Position numbers and translations under genes: made by a program | The notes under the pieces: model-generated | Database searches by the model: none | Told to the model about the DNA's origin: nothing | The model's input: only the letters and a program-made list of their open reading frames with translations | In this document: positions 11,375-23,089 of the stretch, piece after piece | Numbering within the stretch: the stretch's first letter is position 1 | Layout: each line of letters begins with the position of its first letter | From: Entomortierella parvispora | Taxonomy: Eukaryota; Mortierellomycota; Mortierellomycetes; Mortierellales; Mortierellaceae | Length of the DNA stretch: 64,000 nt | NCBI GenBank assembly: GCA_963573315.1 | Contig: OY752142.1 | Location: 1,426,001-1,490,000, forward strand | Direction of reading: 5' to 3'

Positions 11375-13859
11375 ATGGCACAGTCCCAGAACATGAAGGA
11401 TCTGGCCTTTGCCAGGACAAAGACCAGTTTCAATGTCACCGACATGACCAACCACCTCTACGGAGGGTCTGCCAACGTGGAGCAGCGCAGATACATTATT
11501 GATCTCATCGCTCGTGAGCCGATCTTCAACAAGAATGACTGGTATCGAACGTGCCTTTCCGATGTTGAATCTCCATCATCCAGAATATATCTCTCCGTTC
11601 TGACGTTTATGGGCTTCATAATGATAGGGCATGGTTGAATCATACGGAAGCGGTGAAGCGTGGTGTTGCCATGTCTGTCCGACTGGCCGAGATCAAGATG
11701 GAACATGAGTTGAACGACTTGGACTTCACCATTATGGTCGAGGCTATCGATGACCCCCTCCCAGTATGCGCATGAACCCCTCTTTTGCCACATATACTTG
11801 GCTTGAAACTGACTTGGCGATTGAATCTATATCTATGCCTCACTGTAGATCCTGCTTCACAATGGAGCCTTTATCCAGGTTATCAATTCTCAGGGAACTG
11901 AAGAGCAGATTGACTTTTGGATTCCAATGGCAGAGAAATATCAGGTCATTGGGTGCTACGCCCAGACTGAGCTCGGACACGGCTCCAATCTCTCTAGCCT
12001 CGAGACAACCGCCACATTTGTCAAGGAAACAGACGAATGGGAGATCCACAGCACCACATTTACGGTTAGTCAGGGATGAATATATTACTCAAAAGACCAA
12101 ACAGGCGTGTTGTATTGACTCTACATGAATATTTTCAACTCCTAGGCTGCCAAGTGGTGGATTGGTGGTTTAGGAGTTGCATGCACGCATGCCATTGTGC
12201 AAGCCAAGCTGATTATTGACGGCCAAGACTATGGTGCGCATGTCTTTATTGTCCCAATTCGCTCCTTGGAGGACCACAAACCCTTCCCCGGCATTCAAGT
12301 TGGCGATATTGGCCCTAAAGCCTACGGAGGATTTTCCAAGATGGACAACGGATGTAAGAAAATGCTCTTTACTGTAGGGGGACTGAAATGGAGGATTACT
12401 GCGCACTGGAAGCTCACTGTGCTGCCTTTTTGAGTAGTTGCTCGATTCAACAAGTACCGCATTCCTCGTGAAAACATGTTGATGCGATTCTCCAAGGTGT
12501 CCAAAGATGGTGTTTACACAAAACCACCCCATTCCAAGGTATCCAATCAAACTTGCGAGAGGATAACAAATAACAGAAGATCCATTTTCCAATCCATGGG
12601 TTAAAGCAGTATACATTTTTTTCATGGTATAGCTCTCCTATGGTTCTATGGTATTGCTCCGCTCCGTCTTGATCCGTCAGATGGCTATATACCTCAGTCG
12701 CGCTACCACGATTGCAACTCGGTATTTGACCGTCCGTCGCCAGTTCAATAACCCTACACAACGCAACGATGCCGATCTCAATCCTGGATTGGAGACTCAA
12801 GTGATCAACTATCCAATGGTCCAGAACAGACTCTTTCCGATGATCGCTCAAGCTTACGCGCTATTTGCAGCAGGCAGTGAGATGATGGGAAAATACATCT
12901 CGCTCATGGCAGGAATGTCATCCGGCAATATCGAAGCTTTAGCTGAGGTCCATGCCATCTCTTCGGCCCTCAAGTCGTATTGCACCACGATTGCAGCTGC
13001 TGGCGCTGAAGAATGTCGCAAACTGATGGGCGGTCATGGCTACTCGCACTTCACTGGCCTGTCTCATATGTTTGCCATGATCGTACCCTCCAACACATAT
13101 GAGGGCGATAATTACGTGTTGACACAACAGATGGCCCGCTACCTTCTTAAAGAGATCAAGACTGCACGCGCCACACCAAACAGAGTGACTCCCTTTTCAA
13201 GATACCTCCTCTTAGGATTGAACCGAAATAAGTTTTCTCGAGCATCTTGCAAGGTTGCTGAGGATGCTGACTGGCTGAAATCCGAGTTCCAAATGGCTGC
13301 CTTTGAACACCGATGCGCGCGCCTCGCCTTTGAGTTGAATGATGCGATTGAGGCTGGAGAGGGTCGCGACAATTGGTCGGACCACAATATTGAATGCTGC
13401 CGGGTTTCGCACGCGCACGCACAATATGTGATGGCTCTTTGGTTCACCGAGTCTGTCCAAGAGGCAGAAGATCCCGAGGCGGATGTGGATCGTCGTGCCC
13501 TGCCTGGGTCGATTTCGGCCTTGAAGAAACTATTGAATTTGCATGCACTCTCGATCATTCAAACAAACTTGGCCGACTTTTGCGAGGACGGATACTTCTC
13601 GCCGGCCCAATGCCAGTCTCTCAGACGACAGGTCAAGGTCTTGGTCGCAAGTTTGGCAGATGATGTTGTTGGACTTGTCGATGCTTTTGATCACCCAGAT
13701 TTCTTGCTGGATTCAGCCTTGGGAGCCAACGATGGAGACGCTTACAGAAGACTTTGGGACAGGGCCCAGTCAGAGCCGTTGAATCGGAAGGAGGTGTGTG
13801 ATGGCTATGCTGAGTATATCCGCCCATTGCTGAAGAAGCACGGCGACATTAAGCTTTAG
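11375..13859 (+). CDS. Acyl-CoA oxidase (peroxisomal beta-oxidation, first step)
   Basis: Six exons in phase: 11375-11541, 11628-11763, 11849-12064, 12146-12353, 12438-12538, 12633-13859; 684 residues, the usual size. It oxidises acyl-CoA to trans-2-enoyl-CoA with FAD, passing electrons to O2 to make H2O2. Family motifs: [20 protein letters not shown], the FAD/substrate signature [28 protein letters not shown], a DNGFARF segment formed across the fourth intron, [22 protein letters not shown] and the catalytic-Glu motif SNTYEGDN near residue 435. The C-terminus reads GDIKL, not a canonical SKL, so the peroxisomal targeting signal is weak or internal. Downstream lies a bHLH gene, then an acyl-CoA dehydrogenase gene. 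The start ATG at 11375 is the first Met in the exon that aligns with family N-termini. Confidence 0.95.
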
Positions 13860-13907
13860 GAAGTCTCACGGTCGCGTCCAGAGTCCGGGCAATCGGAATT
13901 TGACGCG

Positions 13908-13913
13908 CACGTG
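13908..13913. promoter_or_regulatory. Palindromic E-box CACGTG
   Basis: GCACGTGAC lies 49 bases after the oxidase stop and 1.8 kb upstream of the bHLH ATG. It is a possible target of H-E-R class bHLH proteins such as the one encoded next door; function is not shown. Confidence 0.35.
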
Positions 13914-14537
13914 ACGGGCTCCCACTGGCCGAATGAGAGTCGACGCCGCCCACGGGACAAGAAACTATGATGACCCACGGAGCAAGAGGTCTAACAAGAA
14001 CAATAATAATAACTCACAGAAAAAGTTTCTTATCGACAAGCGCCAGGGAGCTTACTGTTCCAGCGACAAGAGAGCGGGAAGCCATCTTGTCGTCAACAGC
14101 CACATTAAAATAGCCCCTGGTCTTTAGAGTTGAGATTTGTCCGAGGTACTTAGATAGGGACGAAAACGTGTTGTTTTGTTTGTGATCTGATCCAAGCGGA
14201 CAAATGGAAGGCGTGGCCGCTGACATATGAAAATTGGAAACGTTGTTGCCCAAACAGGATATCCTCAAAATGAGGGGTAACTCACATTGAGAACTCAATT
14301 GCGCTTTCGGGAGTCGGGTGGTGGCCCTGTCAAAAAGTGTGGTGGTCTCACTGGGAAAAAAGAACCCGTCTGCAGGTGCATGTGTCAAGAAGAGAAGAGT
14401 CGCTGATGATCCCAGCTCCAAAACAAGGATGGGAAACAAAGGAAGTGATGTCGACAATGGAGCGTGCCGCTGCAGGTTGACCCACGGTGCACTGTCATCA
14501 TCATTGAACGCAAGGAAAAAGAGCCTTGGAGAGAAAG

Positions 14538-14572
<35 letters not shown>

Positions 14573-15534
14573 GTCCCCGTGTCTTGATCTGTCTTGTCTA
14601 TCTTTATCCCAATGTTCCCATGTTGCTCCTATCTCTTGGAAACCTGAAGAGGACAGTTTACCTTTGCCTCCTTTCCCCCTTCTTCGAACATAACAACATC
14701 AGCAACAAGGAGACAGTGCGCACAAAAAAGGATTGGTGCCCAATGGTTTGCTTTTCTAACCACATGTTAACTCATCTGAGGTTTTATCCCTTGGGCTGGA
14801 GATAGAACGATGATGGGAGATGGAGAGGACTCTGAGAGGAAAAGGGTAGATTCGCAGGACGTGCATTGCTGACCCTGGAGGCCGATAACGCGTCCCATTT
14901 CTTCCCTGTCGGGCACTGGGTGCATCGTGCACATTTCTCGCGATTGTGGCTCCAAATCCAACAGAGATGAGGTAGCGAAAGTGAGTGAGGTTCGTGTTTC
15001 GCGTGGGTAGGGAGTTATCTCGACTATTGGGAGAGGCGGTGAAGAGCAGATGTCGAGGATGCTCCAAGGCACAGAGGGGGCTTGACCCCACTTGGTGGCT
15101 GGGTAGAGCAGCAACAAGTACTGTAGCGGCAACGACCAGAGCAACCGGACAGGGAGGACATGCGAGCAGGCAGACAGACGAGTGTGCAACCTTGAGCAGA
15201 GGCAGAGGCAGAGCAGAGGCAGAGCAGAAGGCAGGAAGGGACCCTTTTTCTATCAGCCAGGCGAGGATGAATTGGGAATGCGTCTGGCCCGAGATCACCC
15301 CTTCCAGGCTCTGATTCGGTTTAGCAGCAGCAAACAGCAAACAGCAAACAGTCCAACAATCAAACAATCAAAAACAGTCAAACAATCGTTGAATCATTGC
15401 CTGTGATGTCTGTACTGCCTGCCTGTACTGTCGTCTGCCTGCCTGCCTGTCCCTGATAACGAAGCGTCCACTTTCGGTGATACGGCACATGCGAGGTAAA
15501 AAGGGTCTCCGAGTCTATCTCTGCTACATGTATC

Positions 15535-15542
15535 TATATAAG
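15535..15542 (+). promoter_or_regulatory. TATA-like box TATATAAG of the bHLH gene
   Basis: It sits about 185 bases upstream of the ATG at 15725 and is followed by a CT-rich leader, as expected for a fungal promoter. Confidence 0.45.
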
Positions 15543-15724
15543 CATTACTCTCCGCTCTTCTCCTCTCTTCTTCTTCATTTCCTTCATTCGTTCGTTCACT
15601 TCCTTCCTTACCCCCCACACGACGTCCTCGCATACCAAACAATACAGCGCCGACGTTCTTTTCTTCATTCTTCCTTCCCTCCCCCCCCCTCCCCCCTTCT
15701 CCCCGCCCTTCAGTAATCTATTCA

Positions 15725-17499
15725 ATGCATAACAACGCCCACGCCAACTTTGTGCCTGATCTGGACATGAACCCTCCCCCTGCCTGGTCCAAGCCCGCCA
15801 GTGCCCTGGGTCTTTCCAACCCCCTCCATCACCTGCCTCAGTCGCAGCAAGTTCGTCGTCTGCAGCAGCAGATCCAGCAGCATCGACAGCTGCAGCACCA
15901 GCAGTCTCAGAGCGGCTACGGTCTTGGTGCCCACCTCTCCAAGAAAAAGAAGAGCAGCTCTAGCAGTGATCTCTCGCAGCAACAACACAGCCACGACCGT
16001 CAGGAGTACCAGGTGCAACATCCCTTCGGAGGTGGAGGCGGCGGAGGTGGCGGAGGTGGACACCAGCATATCAGCATCAAGAGCGACGACTCGGATGATG
16101 ACGACGATGACAACGACGATGACGAAGAAAGCAACAACGGGTTTCCCGATCGAGGAACCAAGGGCAGCAAGAACAACAGGGGTCAGCAAGATGGCGACAG
16201 CAACGACGGAGAGATGCGTATTCCAGGACTTCATCACCACAGAAGCTTGTCACATCCTCAGCTGACTCAGGGATTCACGATCCCGGTATCTTCAGGGTTT
16301 ACCGGATTTGGTGGTCATGATCCGACATCACCCTTGTCGCCTGGATCCCCCGGTTCGACTACCTCGGAAACCACCTCGATCACAGCTTCAATGCTCTCGC
16401 CCGGTCTCATGACGTCTTCCAACCAGAGCTACTACGGCCATCATGGTCACAGCAACAACAATGGAGGCAACAATGGACTTCAAGGGATCGAGTCTTCTTT
16501 GGCTTCTTTGGCTTCACTTTCAGTCTTGTCTGCAGCAGCGGGAGGGCCGCCAACATCTGTCATGCCGATTTCAATGCCAATGTCATCTCGTGGAGGCCGT
16601 CACCATGGAATGTCAGGGGGCAACAACATGGCTACCACGCCTACGACCTCTTCTTTCCAACCGCAGAGCCTCCCAACGATGTATCATACAGGCCACAACA
16701 ACACTGGTGGATTCATACCAACGACGACGATCATGACCTCTGCTGGGCCACATGGCCCCTCATTCAACGCGTTTTCAACTGCACTCAGTCAACATTTTCA
16801 GAGACAGCAGCAACAACAGCAGGAGCAAATGACCTCTGCAGCCCTGTCCTCCTCTTTGCCCGTACATAGTTTTTCTCAGTTTCAACAGCAGCAGCAGCAG
16901 CAACAGCAACAGCAACATCACCTTCAGCAACAACAACAACAACAGCAGTCCATTCAACAAGAACAACCACCTCAACATAAACAGCGCCAACGATCCAGAA
17001 GCAAAAGTCTGACAATTCCTGCTCCTCGAATCATCCCACCAACCCGTGTAATTCCACCTCGACCTCCTCAGACTTCGGCGCCTCGCAAGTATCACGGTCG
17101 ACAGACACGCAAGTTACCCAGCGCAGCCCCAGTAGTGCCGAAAGAAGACGTGGATCCCACTCGCCGAGTTGCTCACATCATTTCGGAGCAGAAGCGTAGA
17201 GAAAAGATCAACGGCGGGTTTGATGAGCTCAAGAGTGTTATTCCGGAGTAAGTATAATACCTCCAACACGGATAAAAAGTCATATCCTAACACTGGTTGA
17301 TTGAGTGGTCCTAATGTTCTGCGATGTGCAATATAGATGTGCTCAAAATACCGATTCCAAGGCGACCATCCTTCGAAAGGCTGTCGACTATATTTTGTTG
17401 TTGGAGGACGAGCTCCGAAAGTACACTGATGTTTATCAAATGGAGGCAGGTGGCGAGGATCCGGAATCGTCCTTGGAGGGCCACGAGCGTGAACGTTAG
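15725..17499 (+). CDS. Basic helix-loop-helix transcription factor, Gln-rich
   Basis: Two exons (15725-17247, 17337-17499) encode 561 residues. The first about 470 residues are low complexity: polyQ tracts, a Gly run, an acidic Asp stretch with SDDSDDDDDDN, and Ser/Thr/Pro-rich parts. The bHLH lies at the C-terminus, about residues 478-540. The basic region RRVAHIISEQKRREKINGGF has His, Glu and Arg at the three key positions (H5, E9, R13) that read CACGTG E-boxes. Helix 1 ends in LKSVIPE, the 89-bp intron interrupts the loop, and helix 2 is NTDSKATILRKAVDYILLLE. No leucine zipper is obvious after helix 2. It would act in the nucleus as a dimer. Placement between two acyl-CoA-oxidising enzymes suggests, but does not show, a role in lipid or carbon control. 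Confidence 0.92.
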
Positions 17500-17881
17500 A
17501 AGTATTCTTCTGATGTGATCCCTCCTTCCCGATCCTCTTTCTTTTGTCTTTCTCTTGATCATTTACTCCTTCTTGGATCATAAGAAAACGCGAGAGAAAG
17601 CTTGCTGGTGGCTAGGACTGAGGATGATTTGGGTGGCAAGTAGCCTGGTTTGGTAATGGTTTCCTGCATCTTGCTTCAGAATAAAGCGACGATGAGGTTA
17701 TTAAAATACTATAATTTCTGTGCAAAACAACATTGAACAGCTGCTGTCGGTGCACGCGCAGAGCGCGCGTCGCGTGGGGAATATGGAGGTGCGAATAAAT
17801 CCCTATAGCACACTCATTGTTGTTTGAAATCAATTTTTATTATTCATTGTCTAAACGCTCAAGGCGTAACTCTTTTCTGTT
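17500..17881. other. Convergent 3' region, bHLH and acyl-CoA dehydrogenase
   Basis: 382 bp between two stop codons facing each other. It holds an AATAAA signal near 17681 on the plus strand and AT-rich sequence near 17830 serving the minus-strand gene. Nothing else was seen. Confidence 0.55.
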
Positions 17882-19644
17882 TTACTTGGCAAAACGATCA
17901 ACAACTCCCTTTCCAATGATCAACCGTTGGACTTGAGAGGTACCCTCGTAAATCTGGAAAATCTTGGAATCTCTATACAACTTCTCGACGGGGTATTCAG
18001 TGTTGAATCCAGCACCTCCAAAGACCTGGACAGCATCGCAAGCAGACTTGACAGCAACATCCGAGGCCAAAGCCTTGGCAATTGAAGCCTCCCAGGTGTT
18101 GCGGTGACCATTATCCTTGAGCCAACCAGCCTTCCAGACCATCTGGCGAGCAGACTCGATACCAATGGCCATATCAGCAATCATGAATTGAACGGCCTGG
18201 TGCTCGATAATGGGCTTGCCCATAGTCTTGCGGTCGACGGCATATTTGGTAGCCTCAACCATGGCACGGCGAGCCAAACCAACAGCTCCTGCGGCAACCA
18301 AAGGACGGGTGATATCAAAGGCACCCATGGCGATCTTGAATCCCTGACCAGGAGCACCCAACCTATTTGATTCCACCACGTTCAATTTAGAGTTCTGGGC
18401 AACAGAGCACAAAGTCACCCCACATCGCATGTGGGACGAAACAACCCAAGAGAGTGGCATGTGATCTCTCTCTGAAATCTCGTACTCCACGGATACTTTT
18501 TTCCCCCTACCCTCCCCCGTTCATCTTTGTCAATAATACTTACACGTTCTCCTCGGGAACCTCAACATCCTCGAATGTGATTCCACGGGTATCACTGGCG
18601 CGCTGACCCATGTTCTGTTCCTTGCGACCGACACTGATGCCCTTCGAGTTGCCATCAACAATAAATCCGGTGAACGCAGAGCCGGCTCTGGCATTGGCAT
18701 CGGTCTATCAGTCATCAAGAATGTAAAAAAAGAATAAGAATGGATCGTTGGCGAGATACAAGGGCAACAAATTATCCGAGGAGAACAGAAAGTCAAAGGG
18801 GTTACGGCGATCGCTCTTGCATTTGACTGGGCCAATGCAAAAAGCAGTCCTCCCCTCCTCTCTCGTGCCTGAGCAGAAAGATTTTTGGTCCATGGAAACG
18901 AAAACGGGACAACGGAAGGATGATTGATGGCTGCAGTGTGATCTTCAACAAGAACAAACAGTATACAAAGGGGATTCCGGGAGAAGTAGGAAAACAGAGA
19001 GAAGCTGTGAGAGATGTAGAGGATTCTCTTACCTTGGCGAGGACAAAGAACCAGTTGGCCTTGCCTCCGTTGGTGATCCACATCTTTTGTCCGTTAATAA
19101 CCCACTTATCTCCCTTCTTGACAGCCTTGGTCTGGATTCCAGCAACATCAGAACCCGCACCAGGCTCGGTCACACAGTAGGCTGCCATCAAAGGCTCCTC
19201 CGTCATGCGTCCGAGATACTTCTTCTTCTGGAAATCGTTGGCGGCGACCATGAGGGGGGCCTCAGCGAGACCGTTGGCCTCAATGGCAGTCTGAATACCA
19301 GAGCAACCATAAGCCAACTCCTCAGAGACCAAGGAGGCATCAAAGACACCGAGGCCGAGACCGCCATACGCTTGAGGGATGTGAGTGTTGACGAGACCGA
19401 GCTCCCAGGCCTTGCGGATCAACTCTGTTGGGTACTCGCCAGTGCGGTCGTGGTGTGCGGCAATGGGAATGATCTCCTCCTCTGTGAACTTGCGGGCCAA
19501 TTCCTGGACGGCGAGCTGCTCCTCGTTGAGGCCGAACGAGACGTTCTGCTGGGCGAGGGAGCTGGAGAAAGAGCGGACGGCCATCTTGGCAGGCGAGGCC
19601 TGGGTGGCGACGCGGCGAAGTGTGGAGCTAGCAGTGCGGAGCAT
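17882..19644 (-). CDS. Mitochondrial acyl-CoA dehydrogenase (medium-chain type)
   Basis: Three exons in phase (19033-19644, 18544-18704, 17882-18362) encode 417 residues. The first about 30 residues are Arg/Ser/Ala-rich without acids, a mitochondrial presequence. The mature part shows the acyl-CoA dehydrogenase fold: [29 protein letters not shown] (substrate/FAD signature), [32 protein letters not shown], and the catalytic base in [15 protein letters not shown], as in MCAD. It dehydrogenates acyl-CoA at C2-C3, passing electrons to ETF. The enzyme complements the H2O2-forming oxidase encoded at 11375-13859. The first intron (328 bp) is long for this window. It is divergent from the SET/MYND gene across 401 bp that carry two CACGTG sites. 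Confidence 0.95.
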
Positions 19645-19771
19645 TATAGTGGAGTAGTGGAGGAGAGGAGAGTTGCGATATAAAGAAGAAAAAGAAGAAA
19701 AGAAGAAAAGTTAGGCCCTCCCTTACAAAAAGTTCATTCTCTTACTCCATCTCCATTGTTCCCGCGATGCA

Positions 19772-19777
19772 CACGTG
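19772..19777. promoter_or_regulatory. E-box CACGTG, distal member of pair
   Basis: ACACGTGAA in the divergent promoter, 128 bases from the acyl-CoA dehydrogenase ATG. Confidence 0.4.
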
Positions 19778-19801
19778 AAAGCGAAACTCATCTGCAGTCG
19801 T

Positions 19802-19807
19802 CACGTG
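19802..19807. promoter_or_regulatory. E-box CACGTG, second member of pair
   Basis: TCACGTGAT, an extended 8-bp palindrome, 30 bases (about three helical turns) from the first site. Confidence 0.4.
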
Positions 19808-20045
19808 ATTGAGACAGGGAAGTGTGAAAGTGACAGTATCAAGCATGGGGCGGCACCTCGTTTTAACCCTTCCTTCGGGTAGTCTTCATGCGTCAAAGCT
19901 ACTTGAAGGGTCTTGTAGGTTGGTATCACACATTTGATCCCTGCCCGATCCGATCGAAGAGGTCGAGGGCGCGTTGGATGTGTGTGTGTGTTGACACGCG
20001 TCAGGTTACGCCCCTTAACACAAACCAGTCGAGCAATGCATTCAC

Positions 20046-23000
20046 ATGCTAAACATCTTTTGTGCTCTCAACATCATACCCCAGCTTGCCAGCATGGAAT
20101 CAACAGCCATGGACAAAGAAGCAGCAGCAACAATCTCAACCCAAGCCATGTTCAGAAGCAGTCCCAGCACAAAAGCAAAGCGTAATTACAGACCTGCGAA
20201 ACGAGACGATTCTGACCAGGAAGGCCAGGACGCAGACCGTCAGGAACAAACCCAGTCCACCGAGATAGAGGCAGGGATCGAGAAGCAAAGTCAGGACGAC
20301 GCTAAATCACTTCCTTATGTCCAGTCTCAGAATGCCCAAAACCTCGGAGAGGTATACCCAGCTCTCGCTCGGCTAAGTTTCTTGGATCAGGAACAGGAGG
20401 ACACTGGATCTGATCCAGGTGCAACGTTTTCAAGCCCCAAAACTCGGCGACCACTCAAACAGCCGTCCTTCTCCACTGAGGAAAACAAGAAGCAGACTTT
20501 GAATGACTTAGAAGGACTGTCGGCATCGTCGGTGGATCAGGCAGAGAGTGTGGCATCGGGAATCAATCTGCCCGTACCCCCAATGACTTCACCAGCGGCA
20601 CTCAATTCGACAGTCAAGAACCAGATTGTGATCCGCGAGAGCGAACAAGCAGGAAAAGGGAGAGGTCTATTCTATAACGGAACTGAGTCCATTGCTCCTG
20701 GATCTCTGGTGTTCAAGGAGCTCGGATATTGTCAGGTGGTCAATGACTCCTCACTTTCGAAAGTATGTTCATCTTGCTTCAAGGACACAAGAGAAGAACA
20801 AGGAGAGGAAGATCAGTCCGCAGGAGCGGGTGGTGTGGCATCAGGAGGTCAAAGGAAGCTGGTTCGCTGTGCCGGCTGCAAAGTCGTGTGGTATTGTAAT
20901 AAGGCAGGTGATATGGAACCATGCATTCACACGCAAGACGCTCTGCTTACACAGATGGGCTGACACGTATTTTTTCATTGTTTCTAGAACTGTCAAATTA
21001 AGGATTGGAAACTTCATCACCAGCTGGAATGTCAAGGTATCCAAAAGTCCTTGAGCAACCCAGGAGTGAAGGATGTTTGGACAAAACAAAAAATGGATAC
21101 GACCACTGTACGTGCCCTTTGCAGACTGGTCCGAAGACGAGAGCGCGCCAAAACTTCTGCTCAGTACAGGGCCGACCATGGTGGAAAGTTGGACGCTGCT
21201 CAAAAACAAGTGAACGAGGTTTATTTCGCAGGACTGGATCAAAAGGAAGATGAATGGCTGGATGAGCATGGATCGGTCTGGATCCAACAATTCCTGAGCT
21301 CGTATGAAAACGAACGTACGGCGGCTTCTGCTACAACTGCAAAGAAGAGTCTGAACGAGACTAGCCAACTCGCAAAAATCATGGCTGTGGTTATGTCTTG
21401 TGTGGTGTCTCCAAAGGAGGACCCTCAAGTCTTCCTCAAGGGCATATCAGAGCTGCCAGGATTACGTGATCGGGATACCGACGATGGTGCACTCGAACTG
21501 ACAAGAAAGCTCGATTCTTACGGCTTTGTGATTACCAATTTGGAGACAACGACGGCGATCGGTTTGGCTCTCTACGTTCAGTGCATGCCCTTCCTTAATC
21601 ATTCCTGCGTCCCCAACTGCTTTTATACATTCAAAGGCGCACGCGTGGAATGTCGTGTAATCCGAAAGGTCCAGCCAGGGGAAGAGGTAAAGTGTACAAT
21701 ATGGATTGAAACAGAGGCAAGCTGCAGAGAATGCCGGGTCACATCTAACATTCAATTGCTTTTTAGTTGACGATCAGCTACATTGATCAAATCGGCTCCA
21801 CAAAAGAACGCCAACGACAACTTCAGGCTCAATATCACTTCACATGCGACTGCCCACTGTGCAAATTCTTTCCTGCCAACCCAATGGTGCGCCCAGAACA
21901 GGAAAACCTACTGGATGTCTTGGCTCCGTCGAAACCGCTCTACGCCCCTTCTTTGGACCCCAAACAGGGTTGGGTTTGTCCTAACCCGTCATGCAAAGCT
22001 GACCACCACACCATCCTGGCCGTTGACAGTCAGTTGGAAGTATATAACATCGTCAAGCTCCGATGTGCGACATGTGGTTACGAAGGAACATTGACACAGG
22101 AGTTGGAGCAGGAAAACCGGGAGGAGGCTGAAAGATTGTGTGCACGTGTTGTGCGAGAGATGAATGGAGGATCGACATCCAAAGGGAGTGGCTCGCGCAA
22201 CTTTGAGCTGGCGAAATTCTCATCATCGGAGACAACGGCAACCGAGGGCAGTGCAACAGCTGAACCAGCAGTTGTCGGTGGATTAAGAACTGTTCAAGAA
22301 CCCTCTGATGCAACGCTGCGTGCCTTTAGAGCAGCCTACAAGACTCTGACAGGAAATGAGTCAAAGTCGAGCATCCTGATGAACTCTGTGTTGGCGTCCC
22401 CAAGTACTGAAGAGTTCCTCAATACTAATTACAGCCGAAGCTCAGTTCACCATTTAGTCCGAGGACTTGAGCAAGCGTCTTTTGACGAGGCTGTCAGTCA
22501 TAAGCACTGGGTTTTTGCTTTGGAGCGATCCATCGAATTGAACTACATCCTGGATGACGTATATATTGGATATCATCCCGTTAAAGCAGTCCAGCACTAC
22601 TACACCTGCAAGATTGCCAATCTCCTCGCCAATCTTCTTTTGGAAGAGTCGACAGTCGAGATTGAAGACAGCGATGACAGCAATAACAGTGATGAGGACC
22701 AGTTTGCAGACAGTGACGATGAAAGGGATTTGGCTGCTCTGAAAAGCGCAATGACCGCAAACACCTCTAAAGTAAAAGCAGGGGATGGATCCATGCAGGA
22801 TATGTTATCGCGCCATGGTCATAAGGGCGCACAAGAGGATAGCAACAAGAATTCGGCTAAAATACAGAGGCAGCAGCAGAGGCGTTCCCAAGCAGAAAAC
22901 TCCAAGAAGGTATTGCAATTCCTGAAAGAATTGGTGCCAAAGTTGGAGGATTCTTCGATTCTGCAGCAGTTCCGGATCTGCTGGGGTAAAGATGGTCGAT

Positions 23001-23089
23001 TGGCGAGTCGATATCGGCACCAGGTCGATTCGTTAAAGCAGGCGCTTCACTACGCAGAACTTCCGTTTGCAAAAAGTGAACAAGAATAA
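20046..23089 (+). CDS. Large SET-domain protein with embedded MYND zinc finger (SMYD family)
   Basis: Three exons (20046-20903, 20988-21686, 21767-23089) give 959 residues if translation starts at 20046; Met at 20094 is an alternative start with a better context. After about 190 disordered residues comes the split SET domain: GKGRGLFYNGTESI (cofactor-binding loop), the MYND finger CAGCKVVWYCNKNCQIKDWK ending in LHHQLEC, then NHSCVPNCFYTF and GEELTISYID, and a post-SET Cys cluster FTCDCPLC. These are hallmarks of SMYD lysine methyltransferases. It is about twice the usual SMYD length, with an acidic SDDSNNSDEDQF stretch and a helical C-terminus. The exact MYND spacing requires intron 1 to start with GC (AAG|GCAGGT) rather than GT; the nearby GT donor puts a stop in frame. 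The substrate is unknown. Confidence 0.87.

Larger units (their letters stand above)
13860..15724. other. Long interval between acyl-CoA oxidase and bHLH genes
   Basis: About 1.9 kb without a supported gene. It contains one palindromic CACGTG, an A run of about 33 bases near 14540-14570, short direct repeats (gcagaggcagagcagag-type at 15195-15230, agcaaac and caatcaaa at 15325-15390, gcctgcctgt at 15415-15455) and a TATATAAG box before the bHLH start. The bHLH leader at 15660-15715 is pyrimidine-rich. Confidence 0.55.
19645..20045. promoter_or_regulatory. Divergent promoter, acyl-CoA dehydrogenase / SET-MYND protein
   Basis: 401 bp between the two start codons. The notable content is two CACGTG palindromes 30 bases apart (19772-19777 and 19802-19807). 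No clear TATA box was seen. Confidence 0.5.

Noticed and set aside
15195-15455. Clusters of short direct repeats (gcagagg, agcaaac, caatcaaa, gcctgcct) considered as a CRISPR array or satellite
   Set aside because: Units are under 10 bp, irregular and without spacers; simple local duplications in a eukaryotic intergenic region.
15722-16240. 172-codon hydrophobic minus-strand frame
   Set aside because: Shadow of the Gln/Asp/Gly-rich first exon of the bHLH gene.
18802-19032. Read-through extension of the acyl-CoA dehydrogenase exon 1
   Set aside because: The conserved reading continues only after a 328-bp intron; the read-through residues have no family similarity.
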